In this document: positions 1 to 8,170 of the stretch, piece by piece
Numbering within the stretch: position 1 is the stretch's first letter
Layout of the letters: the number at the start of each line of letters is the position of its first letter
DNA from: JAVVRI01 sp036654795
GTDB taxonomy: Bacteria > Bacteroidota > Bacteroidia > Bacteroidales > Tannerellaceae
Reading direction: 5' to 3'
DNA: 20,283 nucleotides
NCBI GenBank assembly: GCA_036654795.1
Contig: JAVVRI010000033.1
Location: 1-20,283, forward strand
Notes under the pieces: model-generated
What the model was told of the DNA's origin: nothing
Seen by the model: only the letters and a program-made list of their open reading frames with translations
Databases searched by the model: none
Position numbers and translations under genes: made by a program

Positions 1-878
1 TCTTCGTGTTTGCATTTAGGTGCGTAAGCGGCTACAATTTCAGCCCACAACCAACGAGCGGCGCGGAACTTGGCAATCTCCATAAAGTAGTTTGCACTGA
101 TGCCGAAATTGAATTTGATCTTCTTTGCTACTTCATCTACATCAAAGCCAGCTTCAGATAGTTTTGCAATCAGATCGTTACCCCAAGCCAAGGCGTAACC
201 TAGTTCTTGCGTGATATACGCACCTGCATTGTTCAGGTAGAATGCGTTCACGGCTAATACTTTGTAACGGGGCAGTGCTCTGCCTGCTTTGAGCACAGCG
301 GCGGCAGCTTTTACCCAGTCTCCTGCGTCACGTCCTTTAACCAGCGGTTTTTTGAACGGATCGTAATTTACAGAACCGAAACATTTGCTAAGGTCAGCAC
401 CTTTCAACTGGTCAGCCAGAATGTCAATAAGCTTTACAGCCTTGCAGTTGCAAGTTTTAAAGTTCAACTCTACTGATTCGGGGCAAATACCTTTTAATAA
501 TGTCGCGATATTTTCGGGATTCACTTCATCCCCTTTAATAATGAAACCAAGAGAGGTAACACCCTTGGTCAACAGGTCAAGCGCCTTTTCATTGGCTGCC
601 TTGAAGCATGTTACTTCAATGTTTTGACGTACTTTCCAATCATTGTCCTTTTTTGTTCCACGAACATAAGGAAACTCTCCGGGAAGAGACGTAGTCGTCT
701 TCAGTCCTTCGATGTCTTCTGCACGATAGAAAGGATTTACATCAAATCCTTCGCCTGTCTTCCAGACAAGCTTTTTCTCAAACGGAACCCCCTTAAGGTC
801 TGCCGTAATTTTCGCCATCCACTCTTCAGTAGACACCGGGGCGAATTCTGAGAAAAGTTTTTCTTTTAGTTCTGCCAT
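1..878 (-). CDS. mutA: Methylmalonyl-CoA mutase small (beta) subunit, 3' end beyond window
   Basis: This is the non-catalytic partner of the B12-dependent MutAB mutase, which interconverts succinyl-CoA and methylmalonyl-CoA in the cytosolic propionate pathway. I translated the minus strand from ATG 878-876: the protein begins MAELKEKLFSEFAPVSTEEW and stays open for 292 codons to the window edge. Near the visible end it carries NYFMEIAKFRAARWLWAEI, the conserved segment of the mutase TIM barrel (family knowledge). The family is usually a little over 600 residues, so roughly the N-terminal half is present. A consensus Bacteroides promoter lies about 70 bp upstream, so the gene is transcribed separately from the ATP synthase operon. 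The large subunit mutB would be expected downstream, outside the window (inference). The frame is intact throughout. Confidence 0.93.
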   Translation of the reverse strand, partial: MAELKEKLFSEFAPVSTEEWMAKITADLKGVPFEKKLVWKTGEGFDVNPFYRAEDIEGLKTTTSLPGEFPYVRGTKKDNDWKVRQNIEVTCFKAANEKALDLLTKGVTSLGFIIKGDEVNPENIATLLKGICPESVELNFKTCNCKAVKLIDILADQLKGADLSKCFGSVNYDPFKKPLVKGRDAGDWVKAAAAVLKAGRALPRYKVLAVNAFYLNNAGAYITQELGYALAWGNDLIAKLSEAGFDVDEVAKKIKFNFGISANYFMEIAKFRAARWLWAEIVAAYAPKCKHE

Positions 879-947
879 AATATTAGTTGTTTATAAAACG
901 TGTATTAGTAATTATTTATTCCTACTATTTTGTTCAATAACAAGTGG

Positions 948-978
948 CAAAGGTAGAATAAATAAACAGTTCCAACAA
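948..978 (-). promoter_or_regulatory. Bacteroides-type promoter of mutA
   Basis: On the minus strand TTG (978-976) is followed after 20 nt by TACCTTTG (955-948). This matches the Bacteroides consensus TTTG/TTG, 19-21 nt, TAnnTTTG. Transcription would start near 941, giving a leader of about 60 nt before the ATG at 878. Confidence 0.72.
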
Positions 979-1068
979 CGAATAGGCTGCTAAATCATAA
1001 GTCCTTTTAACGCCTTTTAGAGGTAAACAGGTGCTTCTACTTTCATTATGCTAAATAAGCCCAAATGC

Positions 1069-1101
1069 AAGGCTACTTTTATTGGTGAAATAAACAGCCT
1101 T
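1069..1101 (-). terminator. Possible hairpin terminator after atpG
   Basis: Immediately after the atpG stop codon the transcript can pair AAGGCT with AGCCTT, and inside that TTTATT with AATAAA around the loop TCACC. There is no clear U tract behind it, so intrinsic termination is uncertain. It is the only obvious structure between the ATP synthase operon and the mutA promoter. The rest of 879-1101 holds only the mutA promoter and leader. Confidence 0.35.
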
Positions 1102-1962
1102 TTATTGCCTTCCGGCACCGCCCATGATGTCCAACAGTTCGTTGGTGATGGCTTGCTGGCGGGTTTTGTTGTATTGCAATGTCAGCTGCCGGATCAGATC
1201 GTTCGCGTTGTCGTCTGCCGTCTGCATGGCAAGCATGCGGGCGGCATGTTCGGCTGTCGAGGTGTCGAGCAGGGCGGTGTAGAGGGCTAGCTTGAGCATT
1301 TGGGGCAGCAGGCGGTGAAGCAGCTCGTCTGCCGAGGGCTCTACGAGGTAGTCTGTTGCCACGCCTACAGTGGCTGACGCGGGGAGGGTCAGTGGCAGAA
1401 GCGTCTGCGTGCAGACCGTCTGCACGGCTCTGCTTTTGAAATGATGGTAAAGCAGCTCCACGCGGTCTGTCTCTCCGGCGAGAAACAGCTCCATCAGCGT
1501 CGTGGCAAGGCGGGCGGCGTCGGCATAGGCAGGGGCGTCGCCGATGCCGACAAAGCGGTTGTCCGTCCGATAGCCCGCCCGTTGCAGTTCGTCGTCAATC
1601 TTTTTTCCTACGGGATAGAGACGGACGACGATGTTGTTCGCCTCGAGGCGGTGGATGCGTGTGGACAGCTCTCTGCCTATGTTTGCATTGAACGCGCCAC
1701 ACAGCCCCGTGTTGGACGAGCAGGCAACGATTGCCACCTGCTTTACTTCGCGCGCTTGGGTGCAGGGCTGCACGGTGTCGCTCTCCAAGCGGAGTACGCC
1801 GCTCAGCATGTCCGTCAGCTGCTCTTTGTACATACGCATCGGTTCTACTACCTGCTGTGCATGGTGCAGTTTGGCGGATGAGACCATCTTCATGGCGGAC
1901 GTGATCTTCTGCGTGTTTTGGATGGAGGCAATCCGGATCTTTATTTCTTTGAGTGATGCCAT
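1102..1962 (-). CDS. atpG: F1 ATP synthase gamma subunit
   Basis: This is the central rotor shaft of F1, coupling rotation of the c-ring to the catalytic beta sites. The protein has 286 residues, the usual family length. The N-terminal helix MASLKEIKIRIASIQNTQKI and the C-terminal helix with NKTRQQAITNELLDIMGGA are the two conserved ends that form the coiled-coil axle. The middle (about 75-215) is the poorly conserved Rossmann-like part. It is the last gene of the operon and starts 1 nt after the atpA stop, so translational coupling is likely (inference). The coding strand is visibly richer in G+C here than in the TonB receptor and lpxA regions. Confidence 0.97.
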   Translation of the reverse strand: MASLKEIKIRIASIQNTQKITSAMKMVSSAKLHHAQQVVEPMRMYKEQLTDMLSGVLRLESDTVQPCTQAREVKQVAIVACSSNTGLCGAFNANIGRELSTRIHRLEANNIVVRLYPVGKKIDDELQRAGYRTDNRFVGIGDAPAYADAARLATTLMELFLAGETDRVELLYHHFKSRAVQTVCTQTLLPLTLPASATVGVATDYLVEPSADELLHRLLPQMLKLALYTALLDTSTAEHAARMLAMQTADDNANDLIRQLTLQYNKTRQQAITNELLDIMGGAGRQ

Positions 1963-1963
1963 A

Positions 1964-3547
1964 TTATTTGTAGGTTTCTGCCAGCTGTTGGGCTGTCGCT
2001 TCCAATATCTTTGTAACGTCTTCGTCTATCTTTCCGGCTCTCAATACGTCCAGCACGTCCTTCTGATGCGCAGAGCTTAGGGTCTGGATGTACATGCGTT
2101 CAAACTCGTGCACGCGATTTAGCGGCACGTTCTTCAGCAGGCCGTGTGTGCCGCAATAGAGGATGGCAATCTGGTGTTCCACAGGCATTGGTGTGTATTG
2201 GGGCTGTATCAGCAGCTGTTTGTTCTTCTGCCCTTTGTCGATGGCGAAGGCGGTGATGGCGTCCATCTCGCCCCCGAATTTAGAGAACGACTCCAGCTCG
2301 CGAAACTGAGCCTGGTCTATTTTGAGTGTGCCAGCCACCTTCTTCATCGCCTTCAACTGCGCGTTTCCTCCTACGCGGGAGACGGAGATGCCGACATTGA
2401 TGGCAGGACGGTTTCCCTGATTGAATAGGTCGGTTTCCAGAAAGATCTGTCCGTCGGTGATGGAGATCACGTTCGTCGGGATGTAAGCCGATACGTCTCC
2501 TGCCTGGGTCTCGATGATCGGCAGAGCGGTGAGCGAACCTCCCCCCCGGATCAGCCCCTTCATGCTCTGCGGAAGGTCGTTCATCTGGCAAGCCACCTCC
2601 TGCTGGTTGATGATGCGGGCGGCACGTTCGAGCAGGCGCGAATGCAGATAGAAGATGTCGCCCGGATAGGCTTCGCGACCGGAAGGGCGGCGGAGGATCA
2701 GTGATACTTCGCGATAGGCTACGGCTTGTTTGGACAGGTCGTCGTACACGACTAGTGCATGCCGTCCGCTGTCGCGATAGAACTCTCCGATGGCCGCTCC
2801 GGCAAAGGGGGCAAAATATTGCATCGCTGCCGGATCGGAAGCGGTGGCACTGATCACAACCGTGTAGTCCATCGCTCCCTTTTCGCGCAGCGTGCTCACC
2901 AGAGCAGCTACGGTCGATCCTTTTTGCCCGATGGCTACATAGATGCAGAAGACGGGTTGTCCGGCTTCGTAATTGGCACGTTGGTTGATGATGGTGTCGA
3001 TGGCGATGGAGGTCTTGCCTGTCTGGCGGTCGCCAATGATTAGTTCGCGCTGTCCGCGCCCAATGGGTATCATGGCGTCTACCGCTTTGATGCCCGTCTG
3101 CAACGGTTCGTTCACTGGCTGGCGGAAGATGACGCCTGGCGCTTTCCGCTCCAGCGGCATTTCATAGAACGGACCGGCTATCTCCCCCTTTCCGTCAATC
3201 GGTGTACCCAGCGGATCAATTACCCGCCCGATCATCTGTTCGCTTACTTTGATGGAGGCGATGCGGCGCGTGCGCTTCACCACGTCTCCCTCCTTGATGC
3301 GGTCTGTCGATCCCAGCAATACAGCCCCGACATTGTCTTCTTCTAGGTTCATGACGATGGCTTCCATCCCATTGTCGAACTGCAACAGCTCGCTGGCTTC
3401 TGCGCGGTCGAGCCCGTAGATGCGGGCTACCCCGTCGCTCACTTGCAGCACGGTCCCCACCTCTTCCAGCTGGATGCCGGTGTTGATGCCTTCAAGTTGT
3501 TGGCGTAGCAGGGCGGAGACTTCACTTACTTTTATTTGGTCTGTCAT
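1964..3547 (-). CDS. atpA: F1 ATP synthase alpha subunit
   Basis: This is the non-catalytic nucleotide-binding subunit of the alpha3beta3 hexamer. The protein has 527 residues. The beta-barrel domain covers about 1-95. The Walker A loop GDRQTGKT is at 172-179. The SVSRVGG motif supplies the arginine finger, R391, to the neighbouring beta site. The signature ALPIIETQAGDVSAYIPTNV is at about 341-360. The stretch around 313-335 seems longer than in E. coli AtpA, which I recall only approximately. The ATG at 3547 gives the expected N-terminus (MTDQIKVSEVSALLRQQLEG). It sits 15 nt after atpH and 1 nt before atpG. Confidence 0.98.
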   Translation of the reverse strand: MTDQIKVSEVSALLRQQLEGINTGIQLEEVGTVLQVSDGVARIYGLDRAEASELLQFDNGMEAIVMNLEEDNVGAVLLGSTDRIKEGDVVKRTRRIASIKVSEQMIGRVIDPLGTPIDGKGEIAGPFYEMPLERKAPGVIFRQPVNEPLQTGIKAVDAMIPIGRGQRELIIGDRQTGKTSIAIDTIINQRANYEAGQPVFCIYVAIGQKGSTVAALVSTLREKGAMDYTVVISATASDPAAMQYFAPFAGAAIGEFYRDSGRHALVVYDDLSKQAVAYREVSLILRRPSGREAYPGDIFYLHSRLLERAARIINQQEVACQMNDLPQSMKGLIRGGGSLTALPIIETQAGDVSAYIPTNVISITDGQIFLETDLFNQGNRPAINVGISVSRVGGNAQLKAMKKVAGTLKIDQAQFRELESFSKFGGEMDAITAFAIDKGQKNKQLLIQPQYTPMPVEHQIAILYCGTHGLLKNVPLNRVHEFERMYIQTLSSAHQKDVLDVLRAGKIDEDVTKILEATAQQLAETYK

Positions 3548-3562
3548 ACGTTTTCTTTGTTT

Positions 3563-4105
3563 TTATTTACGTTCAAGTAGCTGGTTACGGATGTTGCTGA
3601 GCTGCGTTTTGTAGCTGGCGTCTATCCGATAGTTGTCGATGCGCAGCACGAAGCCGCCGATCAGTTCCGGCTGCACACGTCCAACGAATTCGATGGTGCC
3701 GCCCGTCTTTTCCCGAAGAAGGGCTTCGACGTGTGCGCGCGTCTGCTCTATGGCAGGTACGGCGGTGCTGAACTGTGCGCGTGTGATGTGCTTGTCCGTG
3801 CGACACATATCCATGTAGATGGGCGCCATGAAGAGCAGCAAGCTCTCCCTTTTATGTTGCAACACCAGGCGCAGAAAGCGGGCGAACAGTTCGTCTACCT
3901 CGATGCCTGCAGCTGTTGTTAGCAGTCGCTCTTTCTCCTTTTCGGGGATGATCGGGTTGGCGAGTGCCTCTTTCAGCGCCGGTTCTGCCGCTAAATTGGT
4001 TGCCAACATCTGCATGTCTTCATAGATTCTGCTTTCCACTCCACGCTCTTTTGCCAGCGAGAAGAGTGCCCGCGCGTAGCGGGACGAGATGGTTCCTATA
4101 TCCAT
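3563..4105 (-). CDS. atpH: F1 ATP synthase delta subunit (OSCP homologue)
   Basis: This subunit links the top of F1 to the b-subunit stator. The protein has 180 residues. The N-terminal helical domain begins MDIGTISSRYARALFSLAKE, matching the family pattern in which a YA-ALF segment follows within about ten residues. The C-terminal part ends GGFVLRIDNYRIDASYKTQL, the strongly conserved delta/OSCP tail. I chose ATG 4105; the frame is open further upstream to 4168, but that would overlap atpF and add residues unlike any delta subunit. With 4105 the gap to the atpF stop is 4 nt. Confidence 0.95.
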   Translation of the reverse strand: MDIGTISSRYARALFSLAKERGVESRIYEDMQMLATNLAAEPALKEALANPIIPEKEKERLLTTAAGIEVDELFARFLRLVLQHKRESLLLFMAPIYMDMCRTDKHITRAQFSTAVPAIEQTRAHVEALLREKTGGTIEFVGRVQPELIGGFVLRIDNYRIDASYKTQLSNIRNQLLERK

Positions 4106-4109
4106 ACGG

Positions 4110-4610
4110 TCATGATTTATGAAGCGGCATTTCTTCCAGCAACCGGTTGATGACTGCCTGTTGCGCATCGCCCCTGCCGATCTTCTCCTTCATCACCTTC
4201 TCGGCCATGGCAATGGATAGGTCGGCAATCTCGGCGCGTATCTCGCGTATCGCCTTCTCTTTCTCCTCGCGTATGCGGCGGGTGGCTTCTTCCATCTGCC
4301 GGTGTGCTTCGGCGGCCGCCTTGCTACGGGCGTCGCCGATAATTTGTTCTTTCTCTGTCAGGGCATCTTTCAGCAGGATGCGTTGCTGTTCGCGGGTGGC
4401 AGCCAGCATTTTCTCGCCTTCTGCCTGTATGCCTGCCAGCTGTTCGCTGGCTGTACGGGCAGATTCGAGGGAACGGTCGATGTATTCTTTCCGCTCTTCC
4501 ACCGCCTTGATGATGACGGGAAAGCCATATTTGGAAAGAAGGATCAAGACCATTCCAAACGAAAGAATCATCCAAAACAAAAGCCCTGAGTCTGGTGTAA
4601 GCAATGACAT
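4110..4610 (-). CDS. atpF: Fo ATP synthase b subunit
   Basis: This is the peripheral stator stalk, anchored by one N-terminal helix. The protein has 166 residues. The membrane helix is at about 8-34 (from GLLFWMILSFGMVLILL). It is followed by a long charged, coiled-coil-like helix rich in A, E, K and R (about 38-150), the family pattern. I chose ATG 4610: starting at MSLLTPDSGLLFWM places the membrane segment at the N-terminus as expected, AGAAG lies just upstream as a possible ribosome site, and an earlier in-frame start at 4679 would overlap atpE. The gap to atpE is 13 nt. Confidence 0.95.
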   Translation of the reverse strand: MSLLTPDSGLLFWMILSFGMVLILLSKYGFPVIIKAVEERKEYIDRSLESARTASEQLAGIQAEGEKMLAATREQQRILLKDALTEKEQIIGDARSKAAAEAHRQMEEATRRIREEKEKAIREIRAEIADLSIAMAEKVMKEKIGRGDAQQAVINRLLEEMPLHKS

Positions 4611-4623
4611 AGCTTCTTGTTTA

Positions 4624-4878
4624 TTATTGGAATAGACCCAGGAAACATACAACGATGGCAAACAGCGCCACACCTTCAATCAGTGCCCCCATGATCAGCA
4701 TGGAGGTGCGGATCTCTCCGGCTGCCGAGGGTTGCCTACCAATGGATTCAACAGCTCCTTTCCCGATAAGTCCAATTCCTATACCTGCACCGATGGCGGC
4801 AAAGCCTGCCCCGATCGTTGCGCCTAATTTAGCCAGCCCTGCGCCGGCGGCTGCTTGTAATAAAATAGCTGATAACAT
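4624..4878 (-). CDS. atpE: Fo ATP synthase c subunit (proteolipid)
   Basis: This is the c-ring subunit that carries ions through the membrane. The protein has 84 residues and forms two transmembrane helices joined by the polar loop R48-Q49-P50. The ion-binding carboxylate is E68 in MGALIEGVALF. Sodium-dependent c subunits such as that of Ilyobacter have a glutamine in helix 1 and Glu-Ser in helix 2 (established). Here the equivalent positions are I35 and E68-G69, so proton coupling is predicted. Helix 1 carries the glycine-rich GAGIGIG pattern. It lies 59 nt after atpB and 13 nt before atpF. Confidence 0.97.
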   Translation of the reverse strand: MLSAILLQAAAGAGLAKLGATIGAGFAAIGAGIGIGLIGKGAVESIGRQPSAAGEIRTSMLIMGALIEGVALFAIVVCFLGLFQ

Positions 4879-4937
4879 AGTGTTTAAACTTTAAATGAGT
4901 AACCTTGATTCGTTATTTTTCTATACATATATATAGT

Positions 4938-5987
4938 CTATTTTCGGACTCTTGCCAGTCCGATGTAATTGGCCGACAATAACGTGAATATATACGCCTG
5001 CAGGCAAGCTACCAACAGCTCCAAGCAGTTCATAAACAAGCTGAATAAGATAGATATAACTGTCATTCCGCTATTGATGGCCGTGCCCATGGTGGTGGTG
5101 ATAAATATAAGGCAGGTGAGCGCTAGGATGATGGTGTGTCCTGCCATTATGTTGGCAAACAGACGGATCATCAGGGCAAATGGTTTGGTCAGTACGCCGA
5201 AGAACTCCACAAAAGGCATGATGGGCAGTGGTAGTTTCAAGTAGATGGGCGTGTCTGGCCAGAACACTTCTTTCCAGTAGGTACGCGTTGCAAACAGGTT
5301 AACTGCTATGAAAGTGCAGGCTGCCAGCACCAATGTGACGGTGATGTTGCCGGTGATGTTGGCACCTCCCGGAAAGATTGGGATCAGCCCCAGCAGGTTG
5401 TTTATCAGAATAAAGAAAAACACCGTCAGCAGATATGAGGAGTAACGCTTGTATTCTTTGCCGACTCCTTCTTTGATCACGCTGTCTTCTACCGCCATCA
5501 CCACCATCTCCATCAGTCCGATAAGACCTCCGGGTGCTTCGTTGGGATGCTTCTTATACCAGTGCGCCGTTCGCAACACGATGAAAAGTAGCAGTAGGCA
5601 GCTGAGCAGCAGCCCGCACGTCGCTTTGCTCAGCGAGATGTCCAGCGGTCGCACCTCTTCTCCACGGCTGTTCTTCTCCACCACTTTACCGGCATGTGCT
5701 CCTTCGGAAGCCAGATAGTAGTTGTGGTGGATGTTGCCCTCGTGCAGGTGGGAGGAGAGGAAAAGATCCCATCCGCGTTCTTCGCTTTTTACGATGACGG
5801 GCAGGGGGATGCTGATCTCTGTGCCGTTCCATTCCGTGATGTGCCAGGTGTAGGCGTCTTGTATGTGCGAGAATACGATGTCTTGCACATCCACGTTGCC
5901 CGAAGCCGCTCTGGCAGGAGTGCAAAAACAAACCGACAGCACCCACATCAGCCACAGCAAACTGTTAGTTTTTATTCCGTTCTTCAT
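4938..5987 (-). CDS. atpB: Fo ATP synthase a subunit with N-terminal extension
   Basis: This is the membrane stator subunit that forms the proton half-channels against the c-ring. The protein has 349 residues, longer than the roughly 270 of E. coli. The extra length is N-terminal: a signal-peptide-like stretch (about 1-28, ending CTPARAA) and a soluble region with several His residues (about 30-115), so the extension probably lies in the periplasm (inference). The core helices begin at about 120. The essential channel arginine is R275 in KPFALMIRLFANIMAGH. The last helix carries ELLVACLQAYIFTLL with Q330. The start overlaps the preceding AtpI-like gene by 23 nt. Confidence 0.96.
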   Translation of the reverse strand: MKNGIKTNSLLWLMWVLSVCFCTPARAASGNVDVQDIVFSHIQDAYTWHITEWNGTEISIPLPVIVKSEERGWDLFLSSHLHEGNIHHNYYLASEGAHAGKVVEKNSRGEEVRPLDISLSKATCGLLLSCLLLLFIVLRTAHWYKKHPNEAPGGLIGLMEMVVMAVEDSVIKEGVGKEYKRYSSYLLTVFFFILINNLLGLIPIFPGGANITGNITVTLVLAACTFIAVNLFATRTYWKEVFWPDTPIYLKLPLPIMPFVEFFGVLTKPFALMIRLFANIMAGHTIILALTCLIFITTTMGTAINSGMTVISILFSLFMNCLELLVACLQAYIFTLLSANYIGLARVRK

Positions 5988-6393
5988 CTTCTCTTTTCTC
6001 TCGTTTCATTCTTTTCTGCTCAAACAAATACAGCGTATAGGTCTCCAACCCCAGGTATATAAAGTAGAATAGCATAAGGGTGAGGCCGAATGCTTTCAAC
6101 CGTTCGCCCACCAGAGCTACGTACAGCCAGAGGAAAACCAACGCAACCGTGAACTTACAGAACCGTACGACCATATACATGGTGATGGTAACGTCGCCCC
6201 GTTTCCGCTTCACGCTATCTAAAAAGAAGATCATCGCCAGACTTGTTATCCAATAAAAAACAGGAATAGACGGATACCATTGGAAGTAATGATCCGGCCA
6301 AAGGGTGTAAAACAATCCACCCAGTGCAATACCGATTGCTGCATTTATGAAGGTGGTCAAAGCCATTAGCTTCATGCGTAGTCTGCCACTCAT
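5965..6393 (-). CDS. Four-helix membrane protein in the ATP synthase operon (AtpI-like position)
   Basis: I do not recognise a named family with certainty. The protein has 142 residues with four hydrophobic segments, at about 10-31, 43-58, 70-92 and 98-120, and a strongly basic/acidic tail (KRMKREKREDEERNKN). It sits between atpC and atpB, starts 13 nt after atpC and overlaps atpB by 23 nt, so its translation is tied to the Fo genes. By position and topology it resembles AtpI, a small membrane protein that assists c-ring assembly or magnesium supply in other bacteria (family knowledge), but it has no sequence motif that proves this. An assembly or scaffold role is inference. Confidence 0.8.
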   Translation of the reverse strand: MSGRLRMKLMALTTFINAAIGIALGGLFYTLWPDHYFQWYPSIPVFYWITSLAMIFFLDSVKRKRGDVTITMYMVVRFCKFTVALVFLWLYVALVGERLKAFGLTLMLFYFIYLGLETYTLYLFEQKRMKREKREDEERNKN

Positions 6394-6406
6394 TGTTGTG
6401 TTTTTG

Positions 6407-6640
6407 TTATTCGATACAGACGGAGATGAGGTCGTCTTTCACCTCCATAAATCCGCTTTGTATCGGTAGTTCTTGTTCTTTTCCGTTTGTTACATACCGG
6501 ATAGTACCCTCTTTGAGGGCGGCTATCAGCGGCGCATGAAGAGGCAGGACGTCGAATAGTCCTGCTGCTCCGGGGAAGGAGGCACGCTCCACTTCTCCTT
6601 GAAACAGCGTGCTTTCGGGTGATAGAATGTTCAGCTTCAT
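6407..6640 (-). CDS. atpC: F1 ATP synthase epsilon subunit, short form
   Basis: This is the rotor subunit at the foot of gamma. The protein has only 77 residues. The recognisable part is the N-terminal beta-sandwich: MKLNILSPESTLFQGEVERA, then FPGAAGLFDVLPLHAPLIAAL, the family signature. The C-terminal two-helix domain, which in E. coli AtpC (about 139 residues) can insert into F1 and block hydrolysis, is absent. The reading frame ends cleanly and the next gene starts 13 nt later, so this looks like the natural length and not a truncation. It starts 5 nt after the atpD stop. Confidence 0.94.
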   Translation of the reverse strand: MKLNILSPESTLFQGEVERASFPGAAGLFDVLPLHAPLIAALKEGTIRYVTNGKEQELPIQSGFMEVKDDLISVCIE

Positions 6641-6645
6641 GTCTG

Positions 6646-8162
6646 TCAGTTTGCTTGTTCGGTCAGTCGTTTGCCTTTCTCGATCACGTCGTCTATGGTC
6701 CCCACGTTCAGGAAGGCCTGCTCGGGGATGGAGTCTGTCTCTCCATCCATGATCATCCGGAAGCCACGGATGGTCTCTTCGATGGAGACCATCACACCGG
6801 ATACACCCGTGAACTGTTCGGCCACGGTGAATGGTTGCGACAGAAAGCGTTGCACGCGTCGGGCGCGACCGACCGTTAGCCGGTCTTCGTCGGACAGTTC
6901 TTCCATACCGAGTATGGAGATAATGTCTTGCAACTCCTTGTTGCGTTGCAGGATTTGCTTCACGCGTTGAGCCGTTTCGTAATGTTCGTTGCCGACAATA
7001 AGCGGATCGAGTATGCGTGAAGTCGACTCCAATGGGTCTACTGCCGGATAAATACCCAGCTCGGTGATCTTACGGCTCNNNNNNNNNNTGCATCCAAGTG
7101 GGTGAATGTTGTGGCGGGAGCGGGGTCGGTCAGGTCGTCTGCCGGCACATACACTGCCTGCACGGAGGTGATTGAACCTTTGCGGGTGGAGGTAATGCGC
7201 TCTTGCATGGCTCCCATCTCCGTAGCCAACGTCGGCTGGTAGCCAACGGCGGAGGGCATACGTCCCAGCAGTGCCGACACTTCGGATCCGGCCTGCGTGA
7301 AACGGAAGATGTTGTCGATAAAGAACAAGATGTCGCGTGTTTCCCCTTCGGCAGCCATGTCTCGGAAAGACTCGGCAATGGTCAGTCCCGAAAGAGCGAC
7401 AGACGAACGGGCTCCGGGCGGTTCGTTCATCTGTCCGAATACCAGTGTAGCTTGCGACTTCTCCAGTTCCGCCGGGTCGATGGCGGATAGATCCCAATGG
7501 CCTGCCTCCATCTTCTCTTTGAAGGCCTTGCCGTAGCGGATCACGCCGGACTGTATCATCTCGCGAAGCAGATCATTGCCCTCGCGCGTCCGTTCGCCCA
7601 CACCGGCAAACACCGAGAATCCATTGTTCTTCTTGGCGATGTTGTTGATAAGCTCCATGATGAGCACCGTCTTTCCCACTCCGGCACCTCCGAACAAGCC
7701 GATCTTTCCCCCTTTGGAGTAGGGCTCCAGCAGATCAATCACTTTGATGCCGGTGTAGAGCACCTCTTTGCTGGTTGTCAATTCTTCAAACTTGGGTGGG
7801 TCGCGATGGATCGGCAGAGCGCCTGTTCGTTGCAACTCTTTCATGCCGTCGATCGGATCCCCCGTTACGTTCATCAGCCGTCCTTTCACCTGATCGCCTA
7901 CCGGCATGGTGATGGGTGAACCCATCGCAACGGCCTCCATGCCCCTGGTCAGTCCGTCTGTTGTGTCCATCGCAACGGTGCGGACGGTGTTTTCGCCGAT
8001 GTGTTGTTGTACTTCTACAATTACTGTTTTACCATTCGGGCGAGTAATCTGCATGGCATCGTGAATGCGGGGCAATGTACTTCTTTCTTCACTTCCTTTC
8101 TCGAAATGGATGTCCACAACCGGACCGATAATCTGTGAAACAGAACCTTTAGTATTTCCCAT
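6646..8162 (-). CDS. atpD: F1 ATP synthase beta subunit (frame interrupted by assembly gap)
   Basis: This is the catalytic subunit that makes ATP from ADP and phosphate. The N-terminal part runs from ATG 8162 to the codon at 7091-7089 (358 residues). It holds the Walker A loop GGAGVGKT (158-165), the catalytic Glu in GERTREG (E190), and FFIDNIFRFTQAGSEVSALL. The C-terminal part (143 residues, from SRKITELGIYPAVDPLESTS to the stop at 6646) includes EELSDED, the local form of the DELSEED loop. Between HLDA and SRK the family has four residues, i.e. 12 nt; the window shows ten N plus one G, 11 nt. So one base is missing from the gap and the true protein would be about 505 residues. It is the first gene of the operon. 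Confidence 0.96.
7079..7088. other. atpD: Assembly gap of ten N inside atpD
   Basis: Ten unknown bases interrupt the beta-subunit gene just after HLDA. The flanking frames differ by one base, which an 11-base gap would restore. The missing residues should be the conserved T-T/V-V-L tetrapeptide (inference from the family). Nothing else appears lost. Confidence 0.95.
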
Positions 8163-8170
8163 ATATTAAC

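Noticed and set aside
4879..4937. Internal promoter between atpB and atpE
   Set aside because: The 59-nt gap is A+T-rich but has no TAnnTTTG match on the minus strand; it is more likely a plain leader for atpE translation.
7038..7497. Apparent truncation of atpD and a second gene fragment
   Set aside because: Both sides encode adjacent parts of one beta subunit, and the frame change coincides exactly with the ten N.
1048..8100. Many open frames of 60-160 codons opposite or across the ATP synthase genes
   Set aside because: They are shadows of well-recognised genes in G+C-rich coding sequence; none has a recognisable domain or sensible spacing.
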